Assembly: GCA_035524315.1 (NCBI GenBank)
Contig: DATKPD010000063.1
Span: 1 to 64,000, forward strand
From: BOG-938 sp035524315
Lineage (GTDB): Bacteria > Pseudomonadota > Alphaproteobacteria > Caulobacterales > Caulobacteraceae
Length of the DNA stretch: 64,000 nucleotides
Reading direction: 5' to 3'
In this document: positions 24,642-34,657 of the stretch, piece by piece
How positions within the stretch are numbered: position 1 is the first letter of the stretch
Layout: the number at the start of each line of letters is the position of its first letter
Made by a program: the position numbers and the translations under genes
Notes under the pieces: model-generated
Told to the model about the DNA's origin: nothing
Databases searched by the model: none
What the model saw: the letters and a program-made list of their open reading frames with translations, nothing else

Positions 24642-25093
24642 CGGCTTCCTACGATCTGGTGCGTGGCCTGCATATCCTGGCGGTGATCGCGTGGATGGCC
24701 GGTCTGCTCTACCTGCCGCGACTGTTCGCCTATCACGCCCGCGCCACGCCCGGCTCGGAGATGGACGAGACCTTCAAGACCATGGAGCTCAAGCTCCAGA
24801 AGATTATCATGACTCCGGCGATGCTGGCGGCGTGGGCCTTCGGCCTGACGCTGCTCTACATCCGCTCGGACGGCGGTCATGACCTGGGCGTCCTGCTCAA
24901 GCCCTGGATGATCACCAAATTGTCGGGGGTTGTATTCCAGACCGGCTGGCACCACTTCCTGGTCAAGAACCGCAAGGTCATCGCCCACGGCAAGCGGCCG
25001 CATACCGAACGCTTCTGGCGCATGGCCAACGAGCTGCCGTTCCTGGTGGCGATCGTGATGGTTCTGGCGGCCACCACCGAATTCGGCGGCTGA
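24638..25093 (+). CDS. hemJ: protoporphyrinogen IX oxidase HemJ
   Basis: 151-residue membrane protein with four hydrophobic segments. The HemJ family signatures are visible: LVRGLHILAVIAWMAGLLYL with the conserved histidine in the first helix, and KPWMITKLSGVVFQTGWHH with the conserved lysine pair region. It performs the step just before ferrochelatase. ATG overlaps the hemH stop as ATGA, so hemE-hemH-hemJ form a coupled heme operon. Confidence 0.93.
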   Translation: MTASYDLVRGLHILAVIAWMAGLLYLPRLFAYHARATPGSEMDETFKTMELKLQKIIMTPAMLAAWAFGLTLLYIRSDGGHDLGVLLKPWMITKLSGVVFQTGWHHFLVKNRKVIAHGKRPHTERFWRMANELPFLVAIVMVLAATTEFGG

Positions 25094-25398
25094 CAAGCCG
25101 CTTTCGGTCGTGACACGGCAGGCCTGAAGCGGCGCGCGATTATCCCTCTCTTGACGCTTGACGCCCTCACCGCCGCTTGACCTCGGCCCCCGGCTGTGGT
25201 TCCGCTTGTGCAGGTCCGGTTCGCCGGGCTCCCGCCTTATCGAGGACTTGAGAGCGCTGAGCGCCTGGGTCCCCACCTCCCCCTCCGCGGCGTGGCTCAC
25301 CCTCGCCGCACAACATCATCCAGGTTCTCAAGGCCAGGCTCCAAGACGCCGCCGGAGGACCGCAACGCCGCCGAAGGCGGCGAGTTAAGAGTCCAACC
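25094..25398 (+). promoter_or_regulatory. rho leader region with start-proximal hairpin
   Basis: 305 bases without a convincing gene. Three TTGAC hexamer-like elements occur at 25151, 25158 and 25177 without a clear -10 partner. At 25366-25382 CGCCGCC-GAA-GGCGGCG can fold into a tight hairpin only 16 bases before the rho start, and no strong ribosome site follows it. A long structured leader would fit autoregulation of rho, known in other bacteria; here it is inference. Confidence 0.4.
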
Positions 25399-26757
<1,359 letters not shown>

Positions 26758-26790
26758 TCGAGCCAAGGCGCATCAGCGCTGGATCTTGTC

Positions 26791-27474
26791 ATGCAAGGCG
26801 CTTCACCTGATCCGGTGGTCCTGGCGCAGCTGAGGGCGGCGCAGGAGTCGGCCAGCGCCGCTTGGGCCGCCGTCGCCGCCTACTGGGCGGCCTTCGCGGC
26901 GACGGTGGTCAGCCTGATGGTCAGCTCGCTGATCGCCCTGGTGGCCATTCGGGGCCCCGAGCGGGAACGGCATACGCGGGACCTTGAGATCAGGAGCCAA
27001 AGAACGCGTCTCTATTCGCGCGCCGCCCTTGCCGGGTTGCGGGGACTGGCCGTATCCCGCCGTCTGGCGTCTTACATCGCCAAGCACGCGCCCCTGACGG
27101 AGGCGCATGCCGAAGACCTCAAGAACCTGCAGCGGCGCCTGAACGTGCGCCGCCTCGTGATCGACCACTTCGTCGCCATGGAGATCAGGGACACTAACCT
27201 CGTCGGCTATCTGCTGGAGGTGAACGTGTTTCTCGATTCCCTGGAGCGCGGCATCGACGTGCCGGCGCTCACGGTCGGCGGTAACCCGACGCGCGACGCC
27301 GAGGCCCTCCTCGCGCATCGTAAGTCTCGACTGGCCAACCTGAGGTCGGAGCTTCAGGACACAGCCTCGGAACTGCGGCTTAAGGAGTCCAGCCTGCAAC
27401 GCGATTTGGAGCGAGTGTGGAAGCTGGGATGGCTGTTTCGGTTTTGGGAGCGCCCTGAAACCGCGCGCGATTAG
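26791..27474 (+). CDS. membrane-anchored helical protein of unknown family
   Basis: 227 residues: an alanine-rich amphipathic start, one membrane helix (about 28-53, AAYWAAFAATVVSLMVSSLI), then a long helical, charged cytoplasmic part with many arginines and a C-terminal coiled-coil-like stretch (RSELQDTASELRLKESSLQ). It starts 33 bases after rho on the same strand and ends 15 bases before the best parS site. Codon third positions are somewhat less GC-biased than rho's, hinting at later acquisition. No family recognised; a link to segregation is only suggested by position. Confidence 0.6.
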   Translation: MQGASPDPVVLAQLRAAQESASAAWAAVAAYWAAFAATVVSLMVSSLIALVAIRGPERERHTRDLEIRSQRTRLYSRAALAGLRGLAVSRRLASYIAKHAPLTEAHAEDLKNLQRRLNVRRLVIDHFVAMEIRDTNLVGYLLEVNVFLDSLERGIDVPALTVGGNPTRDAEALLAHRKSRLANLRSELQDTASELRLKESSLQRDLERVWKLGWLFRFWERPETARD

Positions 27475-27488
27475 AGCGCCGGCCTGCG

Positions 27489-27504
27489 TGTTTCACGTGG
27501 AACA
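27489..27504. other. parS: parS site 1 (ParB binding)
   Basis: TGTTTCACGTGGAACA matches the canonical chromosomal parS 16-mer perfectly. It lies between the unknown membrane-protein gene and the qor-like gene, about 5 kb from the candidate origin and about 6 kb from parB. Confidence 0.9.
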
Positions 27505-27514
27505 GAGCCTCGCG

Positions 27515-28489
27515 TCACGGGATGAGCAGCGTGGCGCCGACAGTCTTACGGCCCTCAAGCGCGCGATGCGCCTCGGCCACGTCTTTCAAAGCGAAGCGCT
27601 GGGCGATCAGCGGCCTCAATGCGCCGGAGCGAATGGCGTCGAACACAGCGCCGGCCGAGGCCTCCAGGTCTGCGGTGGTGACCGTGAAGTCGTGCGAAGT
27701 CGGGCGCGTCAGGATGAGCGAGCCGCCGCGCATCAGGCGTAGCGGATCGATGGGGGGCGCAGGCCCGGAAGCGTTGCCATAGGCCACTAGCCATCCCCGT
27801 CGCTTGAGGCTGGCCAGCGAGGCGTCGATCGTATCCTTGCCCACCGAGTCGTAAGCCACGTTCACGCCTTCTCCAGCGGTCAAGGCCTTCACCTTGGCCA
27901 CGATGTCTTCGTCTCGATAGAGGATTACTTCGTCCGCGCCGAACTGGCGGGCCAGGGCGGCTTTTTCCGGCGAGCCCGCTGTGCCGATCACCCGCGCCCC
28001 GAGCGCCTTGGCCCACTGCACGACATAGCCCCCCGCCCCGCCAGCGGCGGCCTGGACCAGCACCGTCTGGCCCGACTGAACCTTGAAGCACTGACGCACG
28101 AGGTACTCGGCGGTCATGCCCTTGAGCATCACCGCGGCGGCGACCTCGTCGCTGATGTCGTCCGGCGTGCGCACCGCCCTGTCGGCTTTGTAGACGCGCG
28201 CTGCGGCATAGCCGCCGAGGCCGCCGGAATAGGCCGCGCGGTCACCGACCTTGAAGCGGGTCACGCCCTCGCCGACCGCTTCGACCACGCCGGCCCCCTC
28301 TCCGCCCGGCACGAATGGCAGGGGAGCCGGATAGAGGCCGCTGCGGAAATAGGTGTCGATGAAATTCAGGCCGATGGCGGTCTGGCGGATGAGGATTTCG
28401 CCGGGCCCCGGCTCAGGGATCGGGCGGTCGACCGGTTGCAACACCTCTGGGCCGCCGTGAGCGTGAACTTCGATCGTCAGCATGAGCAC
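27515..28489 (-). CDS. NADPH:quinone oxidoreductase (zinc-independent MDR)
   Basis: 324 residues. Medium-chain reductase: GroES-like N-terminal half (IDTYFRSGLYPAPLPFVPGG, GEGAGVVEAVGEGVTRFKVG) and a Rossmann half with VLVQAAAGGAGGYVVQWAK. Zinc-ligand cysteines are missing, and YDSVGKDTIDASLASLKRRG is typical of quinone oxidoreductases (Qor). Likely reduces quinones or enones in the cytosol. It is the only minus-strand gene inserted between rho and parB, and is bounded by parS-type sites on both sides. Confidence 0.9.
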   Translation of the reverse strand: MLMLTIEVHAHGGPEVLQPVDRPIPEPGPGEILIRQTAIGLNFIDTYFRSGLYPAPLPFVPGGEGAGVVEAVGEGVTRFKVGDRAAYSGGLGGYAAARVYKADRAVRTPDDISDEVAAAVMLKGMTAEYLVRQCFKVQSGQTVLVQAAAGGAGGYVVQWAKALGARVIGTAGSPEKAALARQFGADEVILYRDEDIVAKVKALTAGEGVNVAYDSVGKDTIDASLASLKRRGWLVAYGNASGPAPPIDPLRLMRGGSLILTRPTSHDFTVTTADLEASAGAVFDAIRSGALRPLIAQRFALKDVAEAHRALEGRKTVGATLLIP

Positions 28490-28627
28490 ATCTCCAGGTC
28501 CGGTTGACCGCTATCTATCAAGGCGGCGCTGGACCGCCCAGGAATTCTGCCCTCGCCGGCGTGTGGACACAGAGATAGGCGTTGAACCTTGGCCCGGCTG
28601 CGGCGATGCTCGATCGGCGTCGCATGG

Positions 28628-28643
28628 CGTTTCACGTGGTAAG
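28628..28643. other. parS: parS-like site 2
   Basis: Contains GTTTCACGTGG, 11 contiguous bases of the parS consensus, but its right end (TAAG) departs; 12 of 16 match. It lies 9 bases before the DUF6489 gene. Likely a weaker ParB site. Confidence 0.6.
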
Positions 28644-28651
28644 GATGAGGC

Positions 28652-28882
28652 ATGAAGGTCACGATCGAAGTGGATTGCACGCCGCTGGAGGCGCGTAGCT
28701 TCTTCGGCCTCCCGGACGTCACCCCGCTCAACGACCACCTTGTGGGCGAGATGAAGAACCGCATGGACGCCAATATTGCGATGCTCCAACCGGAAGAACT
28801 GATGCGCAGCTGGATGAGCTTCGGCGGCGCAGCCCAGGAGCAGTTCATGCGCATGATGCTCGCGGCGAGCGGCAAGAGCTGA
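28652..28882 (+). CDS. small conserved protein, DUF6489-like
   Basis: 76 residues: an N-terminal beta segment (MKVTIEVDCTPLEARSFFG), LPDVTPLNDHLVGEMKNRM, and a C-terminal helix with SWMSFGGAAQEQFMRMML resembling phasin-like ends. Such small proteins occur directly upstream of mnmE in many Caulobacterales and related groups. One base separates it from mnmE, so it is co-transcribed. Function unknown. Confidence 0.75.
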   Translation: MKVTIEVDCTPLEARSFFGLPDVTPLNDHLVGEMKNRMDANIAMLQPEELMRSWMSFGGAAQEQFMRMMLAASGKS

Positions 28883-28883
28883 C

Positions 28884-30221
28884 ATGACCGAGACGATCTT
28901 CGCCCTGGCCACCGCCCCCGGGCGCGCGGCTGTGGCGGTGGTGCGGCTGTCGGGGCCGGTCAGCCAGCAGGCGCTCGCGGCCTTGGCCGCCCCTACGCCA
29001 GAACCCCGCAGGGCGTCGGTCCGCCGGCTTCGACGCGGCGCCGAGACCCTCGATGAGGCCATGGTGCTGTGGCTGCCCGGTCCGGCCAGTTTCACAGGCG
29101 AGGACAGCGCGGAACTTCACCTGCACGGCGGCCGCGCCAGTGTCGAGGCGGTCAGCGCCGCCCTGGTCGAGCTTGGCCTGCGGCTGGCCGAGCCGGGCGA
29201 GTTCGCCAGGCGTGCGTTCCAGAACGGCCGTCTTGACCTGACCCAGGCCGAAGCCATCGCCGATCTGGTCGATGCGGAGACAGATAGCCAGCGCCGCCAG
29301 GCGCTCGGCCAACTCGATGGGGAATTGTCCGCCCGCTACCAGGCCTGGCGTGAGCGTCTCATCGGCGCCCTGGCCCGGCTCGAAGCGGCGGTCGATTTTC
29401 CCGACGAGGATCTGCCCGACGCGCTGGAGGCCGAAGTCGGCGGCCGGATCGCCGCCCTGGTCCACGACCTGGAAGCCGCCCTGGCCGACGATGGGCGTGG
29501 ACAGCGCGTACGCGAAGGCTACCGGATCGCCCTGGTCGGGGCCCCGAACGCGGGCAAGTCGAGCCTGCTCAACCGGCTGGCGGGACGCGAGGCGGCCATC
29601 GTGACCGACCGGCCCGGCACCACGCGCGACGTGATCGAGCTTCCGGCGGTGATCGAGGGTTTCAAGGTGCTTTATGCCGACATGGCGGGCATCCGCGAGA
29701 CCGATGACCCCATCGAACAGGAAGGCGTGCGCCGGGCCCGCGCCTGGGCTGACGCGGCGGATCTGAGGTTGTGGGTGGTCGACGCGTCCGGTCCGAAGGC
29801 GGGTTTTGACGCCGCCGAGCTGTTGCGCGCGGGCGACATCCTGGTGCTGAACAAGTCCGATCGGCGGGCCGGCCCCGCGGCCGAGGCGGCGCGGGCTTCG
29901 ACCGACCGACGTGGACTGGAAGCGGTGGCCGCCAGCGCCCTGACCGAGACGGGAGTCGAGCCTCTTCGGGCCGCATTGACCCACAAGGTCATGGCTCTCG
30001 GCGGGGGTGATTTTCCCGCCGTGACCCGCCTGCGCCACCGGCGTAGCCTGACGGAGGCCAGCCGCGCGCTGCATCGGGCGCTTGATGCGCTCAAGCGCTC
30101 GCCCGAGTTGGCGGCGGAGGATTTGCGTCAGGCGGCTCTGGCGCTCGGGCGTATCGCGGGGCGTATCGATCCCGAGCAGGTGCTCGACGAGGTTTTTTCC
30201 AGCTTCTGCATCGGCAAGTGA
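28884..30221 (+). CDS. mnmE: tRNA U34 modification GTPase MnmE
   Basis: 445 residues. With MnmG it adds the (carboxymethyl)aminomethyl group at tRNA wobble uridine. N-terminal folate-binding domain (TIFALATAPGRAAVAVVRLSG), central helical domain, and inserted G domain: G1 VGAPNAGKSSLLNRL, G2/G3 RPGTTRDVIE and DMAGIRE, G4 LNKSDR. The invariant C-terminal FCIGK with the essential cysteine closes the protein. Precedes mnmG by 120 bases that carry a parS site and a hairpin. Confidence 0.97.
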   Translation: MTETIFALATAPGRAAVAVVRLSGPVSQQALAALAAPTPEPRRASVRRLRRGAETLDEAMVLWLPGPASFTGEDSAELHLHGGRASVEAVSAALVELGLRLAEPGEFARRAFQNGRLDLTQAEAIADLVDAETDSQRRQALGQLDGELSARYQAWRERLIGALARLEAAVDFPDEDLPDALEAEVGGRIAALVHDLEAALADDGRGQRVREGYRIALVGAPNAGKSSLLNRLAGREAAIVTDRPGTTRDVIELPAVIEGFKVLYADMAGIRETDDPIEQEGVRRARAWADAADLRLWVVDASGPKAGFDAAELLRAGDILVLNKSDRRAGPAAEAARASTDRRGLEAVAASALTETGVEPLRAALTHKVMALGGGDFPAVTRLRHRRSLTEASRALHRALDALKRSPELAAEDLRQAALALGRIAGRIDPEQVLDEVFSSFCIGK

Positions 30222-30223
30222 CC

Positions 30224-30239
30224 TATTTCACGTGAAACG
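30224..30239. other. parS: parS site 3
   Basis: TATTTCACGTGAAACG contains ATTTCACGTGAAAC, 13 of 14 to the symmetric parS core GTTTCACGTGAAAC. It lies two bases after the mnmE stop, in the mnmE-mnmG gap. Confidence 0.8.
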
Positions 30240-30298
30240 CCGACCGCCCCGGCGGCCTCGACCGGGCGGTCACGATCCGCTATAAGGCGTCACCTTCC

Positions 30299-30320
30299 CG
30301 CCCCCGCTCGTTCGGGGGCG
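30299..30320 (+). terminator. strong hairpin between mnmE and mnmG
   Basis: CGCCCCCG-CTCGTT-CGGGGGCG forms a perfect 8-bp GC stem with a 6-base loop, followed by TTTGCGTTGT. It could end mnmE transcription or lie in the mnmG leader, 21 bases before its start. The short U-run makes termination partial at best. Confidence 0.5.
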
Positions 30321-30341
30321 TTTGCGTTGTGGCGGGACCCT

Positions 30342-32210
30342 ATGGCCAAGGCCGACTCCTGGGACGTGATCGTGATCGGCGGCGGTCACGCTGGCTGCGA
30401 AGCGGCTGCGGCCGCCGCGCGTTTCGGCGCGCGCACCCTGCTGCTCACTCATCGTACCGACACCATCGGCGAGATGTCTTGCAATCCCGCCATCGGCGGC
30501 CTGGGCAAGGGCCATCTAGTGCGGGAGATCGACGCCCTGGACGGTTTGATGGGTCGTATGGCCGACCAGGCCGGCATCCAGTTCCGCCTGTTGAACCGGT
30601 CTAAAGGTCCGGCTGTGCGCGGGCCCCGCGCCCAGATCGACCGCAAGCTTTATCGCCAAGCGATGCAGACCGCCCTCGCCGCCCAGCCGGGCCTCGACAT
30701 CGCCGCGGATGGCGCCGAGGATCTGGAGGTGGCCGATGGCCGCGTGACCGGGGTCGTGGGCGCTAGCGGCCGCTTGTATCCGGCGGGCGCGGTGGTTCTG
30801 ACCACAGGCACCTTCCTCAAGGGCGTGATTCACCTCGGCGACACGCGCACCCCCGCCGGACGCGTGGGCGAAGCCCCCTCGATTGGCTTGGCGGACAGGC
30901 TCTATGGCCTGGGCCTGAAGATGGGGCGGCTGAAGACCGGCACGCCCGCGCGGCTGGACGGCTCGACCATCGCCTGGGACCGCCTGGAATCTCAGCCGGG
31001 CGACGATCCTGCCACGCCGTTCTCGTTCCTGACCACCGCAATCACGACGCCGCAGATCGCCTGCGGCATCACCTACACCACCGCCGAAACTCACCGGATC
31101 ATCGCCGAGCGTCTGGGGGAATCCGCGGTCTATGGCGGGCGGGTTACGGGTGTCGGGCCGCGTTATTGCCCCTCGATCGAGGACAAGGTGGTCCGCTTCG
31201 CCGACAAGACCAGCCACCAGATCTTCCTGGAGCCTGAGGGCCTGGATGACGACACCGTCTATCCCAATGGCATCTCGACCTCGGTTTCGGAGGAAACGCA
31301 GGCGCTGTTCCTGCGCACTATCCCCGGCCTGGAGGCCGTTCGGGTCAGGCGCTTCGGCTACGCCATCGAATACGACTACGTCGATCCGCGCGAGTTGACC
31401 GCGTCGCTTGAGGCCAAGCGCCTGGCGGGGCTTTATCTGGCCGGCCAGATCAACGGCACCACCGGCTATGAGGAGGCTGCGGCCCAAGGTCTGGTGGCAG
31501 GCCTCAATGCCGCACGGGCCGCCTCGGGCGCTGAGCCGGCCGTGTTCCGCCGCGATGAGGCCTATATCGGGGTGATGATCGACGATCTGATCACGCGCGG
31601 GGTCAGCGAACCCTATCGCATGTTCACCAGCCGGGCCGAGTTCCGGCTGACCCTGCGCGCCGATAACGCCGATCTGCGCCTAACCGATGTGGGGATTGCG
31701 CTCAGCGTTGTTGGATCAGAGCGCGCCCAGGCGTTCCACGTGAAACAGACCGCGCTCGATCAGGCGCGGGCGCGGGCGCGTAGCCTGACCCTGACGCCGG
31801 CTGAGGCCGCCAAGGCTGGGCTGCGGGTCAATGCCGACGGCGTGCGGCGCGACCTGACGCAGCTCCTGGCCTACCCGGAAATCGGATGGCCCGAACTGGC
31901 GCGCGTGTGGCCCGAGATCGCCGATTGGCCCGCCAGCGCGCGTGAACAGATCGAAGTCGACGCCGCCTACGCTGGCTATCTCGATCGTCAGGCCGCCGAA
32001 GCTGACGCCTTCCGCAAGGACGAGGCGCTGAACCTGCCGCCGGAGCTCGACTACGCGGCCGTTCCAGGGCTGTCTAACGAGGCGCGCGAGAAGCTGTCCC
32101 GCGTGCGCCCCCAGACCCTCGGCCAGGCTTCTCGCATCGAAGGCGTCACGCCTGGGGCCCTCACCGCCCTGCTTGCCCACGTCCGCCGCGCCGGCTCGCG
32201 CGCCGCCTGA
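30342..32210 (+). CDS. mnmG: tRNA uridine 5-carboxymethylaminomethyl modification enzyme MnmG
   Basis: 622 residues, FAD-binding partner of MnmE (GidA). N-terminal dinucleotide-binding VIVIGGGHAGCEAAAAAAR, family signatures EMSCNPAIGGLGKGHLVREI and GRYCPS-type GPRYCPSIEDKVVRF, and GLYLAGQINGTTGYEEAAAQ. ATG at 30342 (MAKADSWDV) is chosen over the slightly longer frame. A nearly perfect parS site lies inside the coding sequence (codons 464-469). Confidence 0.97.
   Translation: MAKADSWDVIVIGGGHAGCEAAAAAARFGARTLLLTHRTDTIGEMSCNPAIGGLGKGHLVREIDALDGLMGRMADQAGIQFRLLNRSKGPAVRGPRAQIDRKLYRQAMQTALAAQPGLDIAADGAEDLEVADGRVTGVVGASGRLYPAGAVVLTTGTFLKGVIHLGDTRTPAGRVGEAPSIGLADRLYGLGLKMGRLKTGTPARLDGSTIAWDRLESQPGDDPATPFSFLTTAITTPQIACGITYTTAETHRIIAERLGESAVYGGRVTGVGPRYCPSIEDKVVRFADKTSHQIFLEPEGLDDDTVYPNGISTSVSEETQALFLRTIPGLEAVRVRRFGYAIEYDYVDPRELTASLEAKRLAGLYLAGQINGTTGYEEAAAQGLVAGLNAARAASGAEPAVFRRDEAYIGVMIDDLITRGVSEPYRMFTSRAEFRLTLRADNADLRLTDVGIALSVVGSERAQAFHVKQTALDQARARARSLTLTPAEAAKAGLRVNADGVRRDLTQLLAYPEIGWPELARVWPEIADWPASAREQIEVDAAYAGYLDRQAAEADAFRKDEALNLPPELDYAAVPGLSNEAREKLSRVRPQTLGQASRIEGVTPGALTALLAHVRRAGSRAA
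31732..31747. other. parS: parS site 4, inside mnmG
   Basis: The minus strand reads TGTTTCACGTGGAACG, 15 of 16 to the parS consensus. It overlaps mnmG codons for AFHVKQ (about residues 464-469), so the site is embedded in coding sequence. Confidence 0.85.
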
Positions 32211-32214
32211 CACG

Positions 32215-32847
32215 ATGTCCGAGCCCCTGTCCGTCGCCGAAGTGCAAAGCGCGCTCGGCGCCACCGACGTCCAGATGGCCGATCTGGAGGCGTTCCGCCT
32301 CCTGCTCGGCGAGTGGAACGCCAGCATGAATCTGGTCGGCCCCTCGGCGATGGAGTCGTTTTGGTCGCGTCATGTGCTCGATAGCGGGCAACTGCTATCT
32401 GTGGCGCCCGAGGCTTTGACCTGGGCCGATTTGGGCGCCGGCGCCGGATTTCCAGGTCTGGTCCTGGCCATCCTTTTGAAGGATAAACCTGGAGCGCGGG
32501 TGCATCTGGTGGAGAGCATGGCCAAGCGCTGTCGCTTCCTGTCGGCCGCGGTCGAGCGCCTGGGCCTGCCGGCCACGGTGCACAACGCCCGGGCCGAGAA
32601 CTTGGGGCTGGCGGTTGAGGTGGTCACCGCCCGTGCGGTGGCGCCGCTGGTCAAGCTTTTGGAGTATGCCAGGCCATACTTGGCCAAGGGGGCGACGGGT
32701 CTGTTTCTAAAGGGCCAAGATGTTGGGTCCGAGTTGACTGAAGCTACTAAATATTGGAAATTTGAGGCGTTTTTGACGGCCAGCCTCAGCCATCCGGACG
32801 GCCGGATCTTGCAGGTGAAGGGGCTCAAACGTGTCCGCAAAGTCTGA
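32215..32847 (+). CDS. rsmG: 16S rRNA m7G527 methyltransferase RsmG
   Basis: 210 residues (GidB). Methylates G527 in the 530 loop of 16S rRNA. Family motifs: FWSRHVLDSGQLL and the SAM-binding WADLGAGAGFPGLVLAI, followed by VHLVESMAKRCRFL and VTARAVAPLVKLLEYA. Start at 32215 four bases after the mnmG stop; its end overlaps the GTG start of parA by 17 bases, so rsmG and parA are coupled. Codon use near 32700-32770 is locally AT-richer than its neighbours. Confidence 0.96.
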   Translation: MSEPLSVAEVQSALGATDVQMADLEAFRLLLGEWNASMNLVGPSAMESFWSRHVLDSGQLLSVAPEALTWADLGAGAGFPGLVLAILLKDKPGARVHLVESMAKRCRFLSAAVERLGLPATVHNARAENLGLAVEVVTARAVAPLVKLLEYARPYLAKGATGLFLKGQDVGSELTEATKYWKFEAFLTASLSHPDGRILQVKGLKRVRKV

Positions 32848-33649
32848 CCAGCCGTTGCGCGTCCTGTCGATTTCCAACCAGAAGGGCGGCGTGGGCAAGA
32901 CCACCACGGCGATCAACTTGGCTACGGCCCTGGCGGCGATCGGTGAGCGGGTGCTGATCCTCGACCTCGATCCTCAGGGCAACGCCTCCACCGGCCTGGG
33001 CGTGCCGCGCCAGCGCCGCTCGACCACGGTCTATGACGTGCTGATGGGCGAGGCGCCGATCCGCGAGGCGATCCTGCCGACCGCCCTGCCCGGTCTCAGC
33101 CTTGTACCGGCCGACGCCGACCTGTCGGGCATCGAGTTGGAACTGGGCCAGGCCGCCGGCCGCTCGTTCCGCCTACGCGACGCCCTCGCGCTGCTGCGCA
33201 CCGAGACGGGCCACGAGCGCTTCACCTATGTACTGATCGACTGCCCGCCGTCGCTCAACCTCCTGACGGTCAACGCCATGTCGGCCGCCGACGCGGTCCT
33301 GGTGCCGTTGCAATGCGAGTTCTTCGCCCTGGAGGGCCTGACCCAGCTGATGCGCACGGTCGAACTGGTGCGCAGCAGCCTGAACCCGAAGCTGGAAATC
33401 CAGGGCGTGGTCCTGACCATGTACGATCGCCGCAACGCCTTGTCCGAACAGGTGGCGTCCGACGTGCGCGGCCATTTCGGCGACAAGGTGTATGACACGG
33501 TCATACCGCGCAACGTGCGCGTGTCCGAAGCGCCGTCGTTCGGCAAGCCAGTGCTGATCTACGATCTGAAGTGCGCTGGCAGCCAAGCCTATCTGAAACT
33601 GGCTCGCGAACTGGTCGGGCGCGAGCGCGCGCGCCGCCAGGCCGCCTGA
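32831..33649 (+). CDS. parA: chromosome partitioning ATPase ParA
   Basis: 272 residues. Deviant Walker A in QKGGVGKTTTAINLA, Walker A' ILDLDPQGNASTGLG, and LIDCPPSLNLLTVNAM mark a ParA/Soj ATPase. ATP-bound ParA dimers bind DNA and pull the ParB-parS complex towards the cell pole. The short N-terminus lacks the extra DNA-binding domain of plasmid type Ia proteins, as expected for a chromosomal form. GTG start inside rsmG; 25 bases before parB. Confidence 0.97.
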   Translation: MSAKSDQPLRVLSISNQKGGVGKTTTAINLATALAAIGERVLILDLDPQGNASTGLGVPRQRRSTTVYDVLMGEAPIREAILPTALPGLSLVPADADLSGIELELGQAAGRSFRLRDALALLRTETGHERFTYVLIDCPPSLNLLTVNAMSAADAVLVPLQCEFFALEGLTQLMRTVELVRSSLNPKLEIQGVVLTMYDRRNALSEQVASDVRGHFGDKVYDTVIPRNVRVSEAPSFGKPVLIYDLKCAGSQAYLKLARELVGRERARRQAA

Positions 33650-33674
33650 GTCTCAACTCCCAAAGGACATACAT

Positions 33675-34586
33675 ATGGCTGCTGAAGGCAGGCGCGGATT
33701 GGGCCGGGGGCTTTCGGCCCTGCTGGGCGAACAGGCCGACGCGGTGAGCGAAGACCAGGCCGCCTCGCGCGCCGGGCCGGGCGCGGTCGCGTCCGAAGGG
33801 GCCGCCTTCATGGTTCCGATCGAGCTGCTGCATCCCAATCCGGCCCAGCCGCGCAAGACCTTCGGCGAGACCGAACTGGAAGAGCTGTCGCGCTCGCTGC
33901 GAACCAAGGGCGTGATCCAGCCCCTTTTGGTGCGCCCCTCGCCGCGCGCGGCGGGCGACTACGAGATCGTGGCGGGCGAGCGTCGCTGGCGCGCGGCCCA
34001 GCGCGCGGGCCTGCGCGAACTGCCGGTCGTGGTGCGGCGCCTGGACGATTCCGAGGTGCTGCAGATCGCCATCATCGAGAACGTGCAGCGCGCCGATCTC
34101 AATCCGGTGGAAGAGGCCCTCGCCTACCGCGCCCTGATCGACCAGTACGGCCATACCCAGGACGAGGTGGCCGAAGTGGTGGGCAAGAGCCGTCCGCACG
34201 TGGCCAACACCCTGCGCCTGCTTGGCCTGCCCGCCGAGGTGCAAGAGCATCTGCTGCATGGCCGCCTGACCGCGGGTCACGCCCGCGCCCTGGCCACCGC
34301 CGCCGACCCGGCCGCCCTGGCGCGCCAGGTGATCGAGGGCGGTCTGTCGGTGCGCGCGGCCGAGGCCCTCGGCCGCCAGGCCGCCGGCGGCGACGGCCGA
34401 CCCCGCCCCGCCCCGCCCCCCGCGCCGGTCAAGGACGCCGACACCGCCGCCTTGGAGAACGACCTGGCTGAGCTGATCGGCCTGGACGTGTCGATCCTCG
34501 ACAAGGGCGGCGCGGGCGAGGTGCGCGTGCGCTACACGACCCTCGAACAGCTCGACGACATCTGCCGGCGTCTAAGCCGCAGCTGA
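33675..34586 (+). CDS. parB: chromosome partitioning protein ParB
   Basis: 303 residues. Order: basic N-terminus (GRRGLGRGLSALLGEQ) that contacts ParA, the ParB/CTPase domain with PNPAQPRKTFGETELEELS and the arginine-rich VAGERRWRAAQRAGL (CTP-binding GERRxR box), ENVQRADLNPVEEALAYR, a helix-turn-helix (TQDEVAEVVGKSRPHVANTL) for parS, a Pro-rich linker, and a C-terminal dimerisation domain (VRYTTLEQLDDICRRL). AAAGGA precedes the ATG. Binds the parS sites at 27.5-31.7 kb. Confidence 0.97.
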   Translation: MAAEGRRGLGRGLSALLGEQADAVSEDQAASRAGPGAVASEGAAFMVPIELLHPNPAQPRKTFGETELEELSRSLRTKGVIQPLLVRPSPRAAGDYEIVAGERRWRAAQRAGLRELPVVVRRLDDSEVLQIAIIENVQRADLNPVEEALAYRALIDQYGHTQDEVAEVVGKSRPHVANTLRLLGLPAEVQEHLLHGRLTAGHARALATAADPAALARQVIEGGLSVRAAEALGRQAAGGDGRPRPAPPPAPVKDADTAALENDLAELIGLDVSILDKGGAGEVRVRYTTLEQLDDICRRLSRS

Positions 34587-34657
34587 TCGAACTAAAGTCT
34601 CAATAAAATCAACGGTCCGTCGACAAAATCGGCCCTGTGGCGAATTTGGACGCCGAG

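Noticed and set aside
25158..25388. 76-codon frame before rho as a gene
   Set aside because: Composition is Arg/Pro/Ser-rich, no ribosome site and no recognisable features; kept only as part of the rho leader.
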